A stretch of 64,000 nt of DNA. Source: Catellatospora sp. IY07-71. GTDB taxonomy: Bacteria; Actinomycetota; Actinomycetes; Mycobacteriales; Micromonosporaceae. The position numbers were made by a program, and so were the translations under genes. Location of the stretch: the NCBI RefSeq assembly GCF_018326265.1, contig NZ_AP023360.1:6295501-6359500 (forward strand). The letters run 5' to 3'. Below, piece after piece: positions 1 to 8,655 of the stretch. Each line of letters opens with the position of its first letter. Positions within the stretch are counted from its first letter, which is position 1. The notes under the pieces were generated by a model. The model saw nothing but the letters and a program-made list of their open reading frames with translations, made no database searches and was not told the DNA's origin.

Positions 1-1
1 C

Positions 2-649
2 CGGCTGGTCCTGTTCGGCGAGGAGTTCCTGGCCGGCTGCCCGCGCGTGCGGGAGCTGCTGCACCTGCTGGGACGGCGGCCCTGCGTCGGGCTGGACCGG
101 GCGGCGGCGGCCGAGGCGGCCGGCATCGTCGCGCGGATGCGGCGGGAGTACGCCGCACCGGACGCGGACTCGCTCGGCGCGCTGCAGGCGTACCTGCACA
201 TCCTGCTCGTGAAGGCCGCGCGGCTCGCCGAGTCGCCACCGGCGGCGACGGGTGCCGGGCGGCGCGCGGAGCTGGCCGCCCGGTTCGCCGACCTGGCGGC
301 CCGGCCCGGCGGACGGCGCACGGTGACCGAGTTCGCGGCCGCGCTGGGCGTGTCCGCGGGCTACCTCGGCGAGGCGGTGCGGGAGGCCACCGGCCACTCC
401 CCCGGCGAGCTGATCCGGCAGGCGTACGCGGTCGAGGCGATGCGGCTGCTCGCGGGCACCCGGCTCACCGTGGCGCAGGTGTCCCGGGAACTGGGGTTCG
501 CCGACACGGCGTACTTCTGCCGGTTCTTCCGGCGGCAGACCGGATCGACGGCGGGCGAGTTCCGCCGCTCGGCCGCGGGCGGCCCGGCTGCGGAAATCAC
601 CACGACCACCGGATCACGTCCATCGAACGGCGACGATGCACAACCCTAG
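2..649 (+). CDS. AraC-family transcriptional regulator, 5' end missing
   Basis: The reading frame is open from the left edge, so the N-terminus lies outside the window; GTG at 47 is only an internal start candidate. The C-terminal ~110 residues hold the two helix-turn-helix motifs of AraC/XylS regulators: TVTEFAAALGVSAGYLGEAV and, after a linker helix, TVAQVSRELGFADTAYFCRF followed by FRRQTGSTAGEFRR. The preceding part resembles the end of an effector-binding cupin domain. It ends inside the spacer before the dioxygenase gene at 684, so it may regulate it, but nothing in the sequence proves this. The family call is secure; the ligand is unknown. Confidence 0.85.
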   Translation, partial: RLVLFGEEFLAGCPRVRELLHLLGRRPCVGLDRAAAAEAAGIVARMRREYAAPDADSLGALQAYLHILLVKAARLAESPPAATGAGRRAELAARFADLAARPGGRRTVTEFAAALGVSAGYLGEAVREATGHSPGELIRQAYAVEAMRLLAGTRLTVAQVSRELGFADTAYFCRFFRRQTGSTAGEFRRSAAGGPAAEITTTTGSRPSNGDDAQP

Positions 650-683
650 TGTTGCGGGCGACGACCTCACGAAGGAGAGTTCC

Positions 684-1508
684 ATGACCGGCGACGAACC
701 CCGTACTCCGGGCGTCACCCGCAAGACGCTGCTGCGCGCGGCGATGGCGGTCCCGGCGGCGCCCCTGCTGTTCGCGGCCGTGCCCGCGCTGGCGCGCACG
801 CCGTCCGGGCAGCCGCTGGCGGCCACCCCGGAGTCCTGTGACGACGACGACCTGACCCCGCCGCAGATGGAGGGCCCGTACTTCAAGCCGGGCTCCCCGC
901 AGCGCACCACGATGCTCGACGGCAGCGGCACCCGGCTGACACTCACCGGCTACGTGGTCGGCCTGGCCTGCCAGCCGATCGCGGGCGCGCTGCTGGACTT
1001 CTGGCAGGCCGACAACGCCGGGGCGTACGACAACGTCGGCAACCGCTTCCGGGGGCACCAGTTCAGCGACGCGCAGGGGCGGTTCACGCTGACCACCATC
1101 GTGCCGGGGCTCTACCCCGGACGGACCCGGCACATCCACGTCAAGGTGCAGGCGCCCGGCCGCCCGATCCTCACCACCCAGCTGTACTTCCCGAACGAGC
1201 CGCGCAACAGCACCGACAGCCTGTACGACCCGGCCCTGCTGATGACCGTGCAGCAGGTCGGCTCGGCCCGGCAGGCCACGTTCGACTTCGTGCTGAACGT
1301 GCCGGGCACGCCGCCGTCCCCCTCCCCGACCGCGACGGCCTCGCCGAGCCCGACCCCACCCGGCGGCGGCACGTGGCAGCCCTACGTGTCGTACGCCGTC
1401 GGGGCGCAGGTCACCTATGGCGGGGCCGGGTACGCCTGCCAGATCGCGCACACGTCGCTGCCCGGGTGGGAGCCGCCGAACACCCCGGCCCTGTGGCGCC
1501 GCCTCTGA
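684..1508 (+). CDS. Secreted intradiol ring-cleavage dioxygenase fused to a C-terminal CBM5/12-type module
   Basis: ATG 684 follows GAAGGAG by 7 nt, preferred over ATG 636, which lies in the upstream gene. Residues 12-40 form an export signal (TRKTLLR then a hydrophobic stretch; Tat-like but RK, not RR). Residues ~55-205 are an intradiol dioxygenase core with EGPYFKPG and the non-haem Fe(III) ligands Tyr115, Tyr144, His150 and His152 (PGLYPGRTRHIHVKV). A Pro/Ser/Thr linker (209-228) leads to a ~45-residue chitin/cellulose-binding-like module (WQPYVSYAVGAQVTYGG...W). Such fusions are known in biomass-degrading Streptomyces and cleave catechols outside the cell. The substrate here is inferred to be lignin-derived catechols. 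Confidence 0.88.
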   Translation: MTGDEPRTPGVTRKTLLRAAMAVPAAPLLFAAVPALARTPSGQPLAATPESCDDDDLTPPQMEGPYFKPGSPQRTTMLDGSGTRLTLTGYVVGLACQPIAGALLDFWQADNAGAYDNVGNRFRGHQFSDAQGRFTLTTIVPGLYPGRTRHIHVKVQAPGRPILTTQLYFPNEPRNSTDSLYDPALLMTVQQVGSARQATFDFVLNVPGTPPSPSPTATASPSPTPPGGGTWQPYVSYAVGAQVTYGGAGYACQIAHTSLPGWEPPNTPALWRRL

Positions 1509-1517
1509 CAGGCGGCC

Positions 1518-1555
1518 GCGTCGCGGGCGCCCGCCGCTCCGGGCGCCCGCGACGC
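1518..1555. terminator. Bidirectional hairpin between convergent genes
   Basis: A perfect 16-bp stem (1518-1533 with 1540-1555) and a 6-nt loop lie between the convergent dioxygenase and DUF488 genes. No U-tract follows, as is usual in high-GC actinomycetes. Confidence 0.7.
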
Positions 1556-1568
1556 CCCGCCACGGATC

Positions 1569-1943
1569 TCAGCGCAGGTGCCGCGCGAGCACCTCGACGT
1601 GGCTCTGCGGGAGGTCCTTCACCGCGGTCAGCAGGGTGACGGTGCCCTGCCGGACGTGCGCCCGCAGCTCGCGCAGCGCCTCCTGCGCCGCCGGGGCGCT
1701 CAGCTCGGCCTCGTAGCGGGTGACGAACTCGGCGTGCCGGTCGGCGGGCGACTCGTGATACCAGCGGCGCAGCTCGGTGGAGGGCGTCAGGTCCTTGGGC
1801 CAGTCGTCGACGCGTGCGTGCTCCTTGGCCAGGCCACGCGGCCACAGCCGGTCGACCAGCACCCGCCGGCCGTCGTCGGGGGACGGTTCGTCGTAGACCC
1901 GGCGTATACGCAGGTGCGACGCCGGTGCGGCGCGTGACGGCAT
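1569..1943 (-). CDS. DUF488 family protein (YeaO-like)
   Basis: This is a 124-residue protein starting at ATG 1943. It carries the family signature RVYDEP, VLVDRLWPRGLAK, DWPKDLTPSTELRRWYHE and a C-terminal TLLTAVKD, at the usual length of the DUF488/YeaO family. Biochemical function is not established for the family. It is convergent with the dioxygenase across a strong hairpin and follows the MarR gene in the same direction with only ~20 nt between, so the two may be co-transcribed. Confidence 0.85.
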   Translation of the reverse strand: MPSRAAPASHLRIRRVYDEPSPDDGRRVLVDRLWPRGLAKEHARVDDWPKDLTPSTELRRWYHESPADRHAEFVTRYEAELSAPAAQEALRELRAHVRQGTVTLLTAVKDLPQSHVEVLARHLR

Positions 1944-1963
1944 ACCCCCATTATGGGCGCGGG

Positions 1964-2485
1964 TCAGCCGGGCCGGGCCTCGCCGCACTGGTCGCCGGGG
2001 TCGACGGCGTGCATGATGCGGCGGCCGATGTCGCACAGCTGGCGGGTCTGCGCCTTGGTGAGCGGGTCGAAGACCAGGCTGCGGACGGTCTCCACGTGCC
2101 CGGGGGCCGTGGCCACGACCTTGTCCCAGCCGCCGTCGGTGAGCACGGCCAGCGTGAAGCGCCCGTCCGTCGGATCGGGGGTCCGCCGCACCCAGCCGCG
2201 TTGCTCCAGCCGCGCCACCACCTGCGACAGCCGCGACAGCGAGCCCTCGGCCAGCATCGCCAGCCGGCTCATCCGCAGGGTGCGCTCGGGCGCCTCGGAC
2301 AGCGCGGCCAGCACCTGATACTCGAAGTGGCTGAGCCCGGCGTCGCGCTGGAGCTGGGCGTCGAGCGCGGACGGCAGCCGGATCATCAGGGCGGCGAGCG
2401 TCAGCCAGGTCTGCCGCTCCTCCGCGGACAGCCAGCGGGTGTCCTGCGGCGCGTCCATGGCGACCACTATAGCTTCGTCGCTCAT
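1964..2485 (-). CDS. MarR-family transcriptional regulator
   Basis: The 173-residue protein has a winged helix-turn-helix of the MarR family: LSHFEYQVLAALSEAPERTL, then RMSRLAMLAEGSLSRLSQVV as recognition helix, then LEQRGWVRRTPDPTDGR as the wing with its DGR tip, and C-terminal dimerisation helices. ATG 2485 is taken as start; ATG 2458 is an alternative. It is divergent from the doxX-like gene across a 112-bp region carrying a 9-bp perfect inverted repeat, so it most likely represses itself and that gene. Confidence 0.9.
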   Translation of the reverse strand: MSDEAIVVAMDAPQDTRWLSAEERQTWLTLAALMIRLPSALDAQLQRDAGLSHFEYQVLAALSEAPERTLRMSRLAMLAEGSLSRLSQVVARLEQRGWVRRTPDPTDGRFTLAVLTDGGWDKVVATAPGHVETVRSLVFDPLTKAQTRQLCDIGRRIMHAVDPGDQCGEARPG

Positions 2486-2580
2486 GTCGGTTCATGCTTC
2501 AAACTTGAACCGACTTCCGGCCGCATTCACTTGACGCTTGAAGTCATCGCGCTTAGGTTTCAGTTCACGATTGAAGTCAT
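2486..2580. promoter_or_regulatory. MarR operator region between the marR and doxX-like genes
   Basis: Two layers are visible. GTCGGTTCA at 2486-2494 pairs perfectly with TGAACCGAC at 2506-2514 (11-nt spacer), directly abutting the MarR start. A related 19-nt direct repeat occurs at 2529-2547 and 2562-2580, 33 bp apart and so on the same helical face; both copies end in TTGAAGTCAT. The CTTGAA/TTCAAG core is shared by all elements, as expected for binding sites of one dimeric regulator. Confidence 0.7.
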
Positions 2581-2597
2581 AACCCCTTGGAGACCTC

Positions 2598-2978
2598 GTG
2601 AACGTCGTTTTGTGGATCATCGCCGGGCTGCTCGCGATCGCCTTCCTCGGCGCCGGCGTGATGAAGCTCAGCAAGCCGAAGGACCAGCTGATCGCCTCCG
2701 GCATGGGCTGGGCGGAGAACTACAGCGCCGGGGCGGTCAAGGCCGTCGGCGCGGTCGAGCTGCTCGCCGCCGTCGGCCTGGTGCTGCCCGCGCTGCTGGA
2801 CATCGCGCCGGTGCTGGTGCCGCTGGCCGCCGCCGGCCTCGCGGTGATCATGGTCGGCGCGATCGTGATCCACGCCCGGCGCGGCGAGCGCCAGGCGATC
2901 ATCGCCAACGTGGTGCTGCTGATCCTCGCCGCCGTGGTGGCCTGGGGCCGGTTCGGCCCGTACGCCTTCACGTCCTGA
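2598..2978 (+). CDS. DoxX-like small membrane protein
   Basis: This 126-residue protein has four hydrophobic segments and the DoxX-like opening VLWIIAGLLAIAFLGAGVMK followed by a short cytoplasmic loop. GTG 2598 is preceded by GGAG at 2589. DoxX-like proteins are four-helix membrane proteins often placed beside MarR or TetR repressors and linked to redox or electrophile stress; the reaction is not known. The divergent MarR gene and its operators suggest inducible expression. Confidence 0.82.
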   Translation: MNVVLWIIAGLLAIAFLGAGVMKLSKPKDQLIASGMGWAENYSAGAVKAVGAVELLAAVGLVLPALLDIAPVLVPLAAAGLAVIMVGAIVIHARRGERQAIIANVVLLILAAVVAWGRFGPYAFTS

Positions 2979-3002
2979 CCGGTCGGGGCGGGTTGCCGGG
3001 CG

Positions 3003-3314
3003 TCACTGCACGTCCAGGTAACCCGCCACCCCCGCGATCTCGAACACCCGCCGCACCCAGGGCTGCACGTTGACGCAGCGCATGGCCACCCCGCGGCCGG
3101 TGGCGTACTCCCGGGCCCGGACCAGGCCGCGTATCCCCATCGAATCCAGGAACGCGGTCTGCGCCAGATCGACCTCGACGTCACGGCATTGCGCGCTGTC
3201 GACCGCCGTCCGCAGCCACCGGTGCACGTCCTCGGAGGTCGACATGTCCACGTCGCCGAGAATCCGGACCACGCACGCGTCGCCGCGGACCGTCATCGTG
3301 TGCGTCAGACCCAT
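3003..3314 (-). CDS. STAS-domain anti-sigma factor antagonist-like protein
   Basis: A single 103-residue STAS domain (SpoIIAA/RsbV fold). It carries the conserved loop AQTAFLDSMGIRGLV with Asp57-Ser58, the Ser normally phosphorylated by an anti-sigma kinase. ATG 3314 follows a GGGGGG ribosome site. It lies just downstream of the diguanylate cyclase gene on the same strand (56-nt gap). No cognate RsbW-type kinase is in the window, so its partner is elsewhere. Confidence 0.85.
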   Translation of the reverse strand: MGLTHTMTVRGDACVVRILGDVDMSTSEDVHRWLRTAVDSAQCRDVEVDLAQTAFLDSMGIRGLVRAREYATGRGVAMRCVNVQPWVRRVFEIAGVAGYLDVQ

Positions 3315-3370
3315 GAACCATCCCCCCGGGCATCGCGTACCCGGCTGCCTGCGGCGATACACCCGGCCGG

Positions 3371-5275
3371 TCAGGCGGGAGCGCGCGCCGCCGGGAACGT
3401 CCCGCCCTGGGCGGTCCGGTCCACCACGCGCACCCGATCGCCGGAGGGATCCCGTTTCGCCTGATACATGGCCATGTCGGCAGCTCGCATGAGGGCGTCG
3501 AGCTCGTCCGCAGATCCGATCGCCACCCCGACGCTGGCCCCGGCGTCGACCTGGCACCCGTCGACGTGCACCGGCCGCCGCAGCGCGTCGAGGATGCGGC
3601 GGGCGGTGGCGACCGCGCCGTCCGTCGTCGTGCCCGCCAGCAGCACCACGAACTCGTCCCCGCCGAGCCGGGCCACCACGTCGGTCGGCCGTACGCTCTC
3701 CCGCAGCCGGTCGGCGACGACGATCAGCATGCTGTCGCCGGCCTGGTGGCCGAGCAGGTCGTTGACCTCTTTGAAGTCGTCGAGGTCCAGCATGAGCACG
3801 GCCTCGTGCCGTCCCGGCTGCCGCGGCTCCTGGCGCAGCCGCAGCGCCTGCTCGTTGAGCAGGACCCGGTTGGGCAGGCCGGTGAGCGGGTCGTGGGTGG
3901 CCTGATGGCGCAGCTGCTCCTCCAGCACCCGGGCCTCGGTCACGTCGCGCACGTTGATGATGACCCCGCCGACGCTGGGGTCGTCCAGCCGGTTCGTGGC
4001 CATCGCCTCCAGCCAGCGGCTGGAGCCGTCGGCGTGGTGCACCCGCAGCGGCCGCCGGATGTCGGCGCCCGGGCTGGCGATCACCTCGTCGAGCAGCCGC
4101 CGCGCGGCGGGCACGTCCTCCGGGCGCAGCACCTCGCCGATCGGCCGGCCGGCCGCCTCCTGCGGGTCCACCCCGAGCAGCTCCCACAGCGCCGGGCTGG
4201 CGAAGCGCACCGTGCCGTCCGCGCCGACCAGCAGGGTCAGGTCCGAGGCGTGCTGCACCAGCGAGCGGAACCGCTCCTCGTGCCGGCGCAGGTCCCCCAT
4301 GCTGGCCTTGAGCCGTTTCAGCAGCGCCGCGTTGTCCAGGAACGCGAGGTTCTGGCGCAGCATGACCAGCATGGAAACGACCACGGTGCCGATCACCACG
4401 CCCCACCCGCGCAGGGTGAGCCCCTCCAGCGCCAGCTCGGTCACGAGCAGGGCCTGCGTGCCGATGACCGCCAGGTACGGCAGGCGGCTGTAGGCCGGCG
4501 CGGCCCGCCGGGTCACGCCGGTGGGATCGTCGTGCATCTTCAGGTACTGCATCCTGGCGGCGATGCTGAGCAGGAACGCGCAGGCGAGCTGGCCCGCCTC
4601 GATCAGCGGCGCCTCGCCGGGTTCGACGGTCAGCATGTTGAACAGGGACCACGAGCCGATCAGCACACCGGCCCCCAGGATCACCCCCGCCGTCAGCGTG
4701 AACGGCGCCGCGCCGCCCAGCAGCAGCTTGATCGCCCCGAACACGGCCAGCAGGGCCAGCCCGCAGGCCAGCACGTTGGCCACGAGCTGCGCCGGGTTGC
4801 CCGGCAGCTCTCCCCCGGGCAGACACTGATACCAGGCGAGCAGCACGAACGCGGCCATCACCGTGGCCAGGTCCAGCCGCATCCGGATGCGGGGCGGGCC
4901 GCGCACCTCCAGCGGATACCGGATCATCACCCAGCCGGCCACCGCGATGCCGACGGTGGTGACCGCGGTCGCCGCGATCGCCGCGGCGACCGGCGGCGTC
5001 TTCTCCCCGTCGGTGCCCAGCCGCAGCAGGCTGGACGTGGTGAAGAAGAAGCCCGCCACGGCGAGGCCGCGCCACACCGACACGGCCGCACATGCGAGGC
5101 CCTCCCGCCGCGCGACCCGCAGGCAGAGCACGGCGAAGGCCAGCCAGGCTCCCGCCTCGGCGACGTCGGCGACCGTCGCCGGCACCGCTCCAGCCAGTGT
5201 CGCGACCACGCTGACGAGGGCGAGCACGATGAGGAGCGTGATCACCGGATCGGGTCGGCGACCGTGCCGCTTCAC
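3371..5275 (-). CDS. Membrane-anchored PAS-GGDEF diguanylate cyclase
   Basis: A 634-residue protein. Its N-terminal ~300 residues hold about nine hydrophobic segments forming an integral membrane sensor, followed by a short coiled stretch (LLKRLKASMGDLRRHEERFR), one PAS domain (~330-455; ends NVRDVTEARVLEEQL) and a GGDEF domain. The active-site loop RLGGDEF is intact (GGDEF at 538-542), with a product-inhibition I-site RPTD exactly five residues upstream. Active cyclic-di-GMP synthesis is therefore expected. No EAL domain is attached, but an EAL-DICT protein is encoded at 37992-39254. The signal sensed is unknown. Confidence 0.9.
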   Translation of the reverse strand: MKRHGRRPDPVITLLIVLALVSVVATLAGAVPATVADVAEAGAWLAFAVLCLRVARREGLACAAVSVWRGLAVAGFFFTTSSLLRLGTDGEKTPPVAAAIAATAVTTVGIAVAGWVMIRYPLEVRGPPRIRMRLDLATVMAAFVLLAWYQCLPGGELPGNPAQLVANVLACGLALLAVFGAIKLLLGGAAPFTLTAGVILGAGVLIGSWSLFNMLTVEPGEAPLIEAGQLACAFLLSIAARMQYLKMHDDPTGVTRRAAPAYSRLPYLAVIGTQALLVTELALEGLTLRGWGVVIGTVVVSMLVMLRQNLAFLDNAALLKRLKASMGDLRRHEERFRSLVQHASDLTLLVGADGTVRFASPALWELLGVDPQEAAGRPIGEVLRPEDVPAARRLLDEVIASPGADIRRPLRVHHADGSSRWLEAMATNRLDDPSVGGVIINVRDVTEARVLEEQLRHQATHDPLTGLPNRVLLNEQALRLRQEPRQPGRHEAVLMLDLDDFKEVNDLLGHQAGDSMLIVVADRLRESVRPTDVVARLGGDEFVVLLAGTTTDGAVATARRILDALRRPVHVDGCQVDAGASVGVAIGSADELDALMRAADMAMYQAKRDPSGDRVRVVDRTAQGGTFPAARAPA

Positions 5276-5502
5276 CTACTACACGCTACGCGGCGACGCT
5301 CCGGCCGCACCGGCTGATCACCAACCCGGCACGGCGCTCTTGTCGAGCGGCGTCGATCTGCGCGATACTCGCGTTACCTCTGAGGTGACGGGTAGGCACG
5401 CCGTCCCTTCCCCCGGCGATGCTGCCGGACGGGCACAGGGCGGCGGCATACACCGCAGGGTCTGTCGACACTGCCGCCTATCCCACCGAAGGAATCCTCA
5501 TC

Positions 5503-7260
5503 GTGAGACGCTCCCCTCGCCTCGCCCTGCTCACCGTGCCGCTGGTCGCCGCCGGCGTGCTGCTGGTGCCGCAGCCCGCGGCGGCCATCGTCACGTTCAC
5601 CACGACCGCCGTGAACTCCAACGGCGGCAACTGCGCCGCGCTGCCCGGCGGCAGCACCACCAACGCGCTCCAGCTGACCCAGCAGGGCTGCAACGGCGCC
5701 GGCTACCAGCAGTTCACCTTCACCCCGGTGTCCGGGACCACCGACACGTACACCATGGTGATGCCCGCGACGGGCAAGTGCGTCGACGTCAACGGCGCCT
5801 CCACCGCCGACAACGCCACGATCATCCAGTGGCCGTGCCACACCAACCCCAACCAGCGCTGGCGGCTGACCGCCGTCGGCTCGGACAAGACCTTCAACGT
5901 CGTCTCGGTCGGCTCGGGCAAGTGCATCGTGCCCGCCGGCGGCTCGTCCGCGGCCAACACCGGCCTGGTGCAGCTGCCCTGCAGCACCGCGACCAGCCGG
6001 GTCTGGCGGCTGGCCGGATACGTCAGCGACGGCACGACGGTCACCGTGACCAACCCGGGCAATCGCTCCACGACGGTCAACACGGCCACCAGCCTGACCC
6101 TGTCCGCCTCCGGCGGCAGCGGCGGCTATACCTGGTCGGCCTCGGGGCTGCCCGCCGGGCTGAGCATCAACGCCGCCACCGGCGTCGTCAGCGGCACCCC
6201 GACCACCGTCGCCACGTACACCGTGACCGCCACGGCCACCAGCGGCGGCGTCAGCGGCAGCGCGACGTTCACCTGGACCATCACCTCGGGCGGGACCGGC
6301 AACACGTTCACCAACCCGCTCAAGGCGCAGGGTCCGGACCCGTGGATGACGTACTACAACGGGTACTACTACCTGGCCACGACCACCTGGAACCGCACCA
6401 TCACCATGCGCCGGGCCACCACCCTGCGCGGTCTGTCCACCGCCCAGGACCAGGTCATCTTCAACCTCACCAACCCCAACGGCGCCGGCACCATGTGGGC
6501 ACCGGAGTTCTTCCTGCTCAATGGCCCGAACGGGCTGCGGTGGTACTTCTACTACACCGCCGGGCAGGAGCCGTACAACCTGGGCACGCAGCGCATCCAC
6601 GTGCTGGAGAGCGCGGGGACCGACCCGATGGGCCCGTACACGTTCAAGGCGTCGATGCTCGACCCGACCGCCAACAACACCTGGGAACTGGACCCCAGCA
6701 TCCTGCAGCTCAACGGCCAGCTCTACCTGCTCGGCACGTTCTACAACGGCTCGCAGCCGCTGTTCATCCGGCCGCTGAGCAACCCGTGGACCGCCAGCGG
6801 CACCCGGCGCACCCTGGTCACCCCGACCTACAGCTGGGAGACGGTCGGCGGCGCGGTCGCCGAGGGCGGTGAGGTGCTGCAGCGCAACGGCAGGACCTTC
6901 ATCGTGTACTCGGCCAGCCACTGCTCCACCCCGGACTACAAGCTGGGCATGATCACGTACAACGGCACCGGCGACCCGCTGCTGTCGTCGTCGTGGACGA
7001 AGTCGCCCAACCCGGTGTTCCAGCGCTCCAACGCCAACAGCGTCTACGGGCCGGGCCACAACGGCTTCTTCAAGTCGCCGGACGGCACCGAGGACTGGAT
7101 CGTGTACCACGCCAACAGCTCCGCGACGGGCGGCTGCGACATGAACCGCTCCACCCGGGCGCAGAAGTTCACCTGGAACGCCGACGGCACGCCGAACTTC
7201 GGCACGCCGGTGGCCACCGGGGTCACCCTGACCGCCCCCTCGGGCGAGCCCGCGTCCTGA
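5503..7260 (+). CDS. Secreted ricin-lectin/Ig-like/GH43 arabinan-type glycoside hydrolase
   Basis: GTG 5503 is chosen because GAAGGA lies 8 nt upstream and a Sec signal peptide follows (MRRSPRLALLTVPLVAAGVL to about residue 28). The order is a ricin-type beta-trefoil lectin (~33-172, two QRW/RVW repeats), a putative Ig-like He_PIG domain (~178-262, GLPAGLSINAATGVVSGTP) and a five-bladed GH43 domain (~267-585). Expected catalytic residues are Asp279 (base), Asp397 (pKa modulator, WELDPS) and Glu454 (acid). Closest in character to exo-acting alpha-L-arabinofuranosidases; linkage specificity is inferred. A second GH43 lies at 45396-46829. Confidence 0.88.
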   Translation: MRRSPRLALLTVPLVAAGVLLVPQPAAAIVTFTTTAVNSNGGNCAALPGGSTTNALQLTQQGCNGAGYQQFTFTPVSGTTDTYTMVMPATGKCVDVNGASTADNATIIQWPCHTNPNQRWRLTAVGSDKTFNVVSVGSGKCIVPAGGSSAANTGLVQLPCSTATSRVWRLAGYVSDGTTVTVTNPGNRSTTVNTATSLTLSASGGSGGYTWSASGLPAGLSINAATGVVSGTPTTVATYTVTATATSGGVSGSATFTWTITSGGTGNTFTNPLKAQGPDPWMTYYNGYYYLATTTWNRTITMRRATTLRGLSTAQDQVIFNLTNPNGAGTMWAPEFFLLNGPNGLRWYFYYTAGQEPYNLGTQRIHVLESAGTDPMGPYTFKASMLDPTANNTWELDPSILQLNGQLYLLGTFYNGSQPLFIRPLSNPWTASGTRRTLVTPTYSWETVGGAVAEGGEVLQRNGRTFIVYSASHCSTPDYKLGMITYNGTGDPLLSSSWTKSPNPVFQRSNANSVYGPGHNGFFKSPDGTEDWIVYHANSSATGGCDMNRSTRAQKFTWNADGTPNFGTPVATGVTLTAPSGEPAS

Positions 7261-7267
7261 CCGGACC

Positions 7268-7301
7268 GGCCCGCCGTCACCGTCACCGGTGGCGGCGGGC
7301 C
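7268..7301 (+). terminator. Hairpin terminator after the ricin-GH43 gene
   Basis: GGCCCGCCG..CACC pairs with GGTG..CGGCGGGCC around a short loop, starting 7 nt after the stop codon. The stem is about 14 bp with one internal mismatch and no U-tract. Confidence 0.6.
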
Positions 7302-7378
7302 GTGGCACGACGCCTCGTGACGCGGCAGGACGCGGATCGCCGTCCTCCGCGCACGACCCGGACTACAGTCGGCGGCAT

Positions 7379-8041
7379 ATGACGGTGTACCACCGGCTGC
7401 TGGGCCGGCACGCCCCGGCGCTGCGCCGCGCCGCCCTGGTCGTCTGCGCCGGGCTGGTCGTCGGCGCGGTGGTGCTGCGGTTCGCGCCCTGGCGGCTCGC
7501 GATCGTCGGCGGCTGGGCCGCCACCGCGCTGACGTTCCTGGCCACGGTGTGGCCGATCGTGCTGACCTCCGACCAGCAGACCACCCGCCGCCACGCGGCG
7601 CGCGACGACAACACCCGCGGCGCCGCCGCGCTGCTGCTGGTCGCCGCGAGCCTCGGCAGCATCCTGGCGGTGGCGGCCACGCTGCCCACGGCGGCGCAAC
7701 AGACCGGCTGGCAGAAGGGCGCGCTGGTGGGGCTGGCCGTGCTCACGATCCTGCTGTCCTGGGCCGTGGTCAACACGATCTTCCTGCTGCGGTACGCCGA
7801 CCTGCACTACGCGCCGGACGGGCGGGGCATCGACTTCAACGATCCGCCGTCCCAGCAGCCCGACTATCTGGACTTCGCGTACGTCGCGTTCACCATCGGC
7901 ATGACGTACCAGGTGTCGGACACCGACATCCGGGATCCGCGGATCCGGCGCACGATCATCGTGCACGGGCTGCTGTCGTACCTGTTCGGCGTGGTCATCG
8001 TGGCGGGCGCGATCAACATCATCGCGGGGCTGATCCGCTGA
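7379..8041 (+). CDS. DUF1345 family membrane protein
   Basis: A 220-residue integral membrane protein with about five hydrophobic segments. The conserved C-terminal block DYLDFAYVAFTIGMTYQVSD followed by RRTIIVHGLLSYLFGVVIVA is diagnostic of DUF1345. ATG 7379 is chosen; TACAGT sits 9 nt upstream, hinting at a very short or absent leader. Function is not established; the conserved acidic/aromatic block between helices suggests a channel- or transporter-like role, which is speculation. Confidence 0.82.
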   Translation: MTVYHRLLGRHAPALRRAALVVCAGLVVGAVVLRFAPWRLAIVGGWAATALTFLATVWPIVLTSDQQTTRRHAARDDNTRGAAALLLVAASLGSILAVAATLPTAAQQTGWQKGALVGLAVLTILLSWAVVNTIFLLRYADLHYAPDGRGIDFNDPPSQQPDYLDFAYVAFTIGMTYQVSDTDIRDPRIRRTIIVHGLLSYLFGVVIVAGAINIIAGLIR

Positions 8042-8128
8042 TCCGGTGACGAAGCGTGTGAGCTGGGTCACATGGAGGTTTCACCGACGCCGGACGCGGG
8101 CAGACGACGATCCGCACGGGAGGTGAAC

Positions 8129-8380
8129 ATGACGGACACGAGGGACGCAGTGCGACCACACGGGCGGCCGGAGCCGGAGCACGCCGGTGAAGCCGAGCCG
8201 CCGCCGACCCGCGAGGTGCTCGCCGAGCTGCGCGAGCGCGCCGCCGGGCTGGTCGCCGAACTCACCCGACTGTCGAGCCAGGTGACACATCTGCAGGACA
8301 AGATCAACTCTCGCCGCCGGGCGCGGCCGGGCAACGCCGGCCGGCCTACCGACGGCAAGGAGCACGCCCCCTCGGCGTGA
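8129..8380 (+). CDS. Small hypothetical coiled-coil protein
   Basis: This 83-residue protein starts at ATG 8129 behind GGGAGGTG. The middle (REVLAELRERAAGLVAELTR through VTHLQDKI) is a predicted amphipathic helix or coiled coil; both ends are charged and probably disordered. No family is recognised. The following ~275 bp to 8655 show no convincing gene. Confidence 0.5.
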   Translation: MTDTRDAVRPHGRPEPEHAGEAEPPPTREVLAELRERAAGLVAELTRLSSQVTHLQDKINSRRRARPGNAGRPTDGKEHAPSA

Positions 8381-8655
8381 GCCGGCGCCGGAAACCGGCA
8401 GTGTGGCCACCCGACAAGACGGCCGTCTCGTGTCAAGATCTGCGCGCTCCCATCGCACATTCCGACACGAACCAGCGATCGTTCATCCGGACTGACCGAC
8501 AGCCCGCCCGCGCCGCCCGAGCGCGGCGTCCGGTCGCGAATGGTTGATCGGCCGCCAGCAGACCAGGGGTCGCGCCTCCCGGGCAAATCAGATTATTTCC
8601 CCCCAAGCACGCATAGCATGGATTGGTCTGGGCCCGGAACTGCCAGGGAGGATCC

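Noticed and set aside
597..1451. Long minus-strand ORF opposite the dioxygenase gene
   Set aside because: Arg/Gly/Ala-rich shadow of the real plus-strand gene, without any family motif; the plus strand has signal peptide, metal ligands and ribosome site.
4863..6872. 669-codon plus-strand ORF spanning the cyclase and GH43 genes
   Set aside because: It crosses two well-supported genes in a wrong frame and has repetitive Arg/His/Gln composition.
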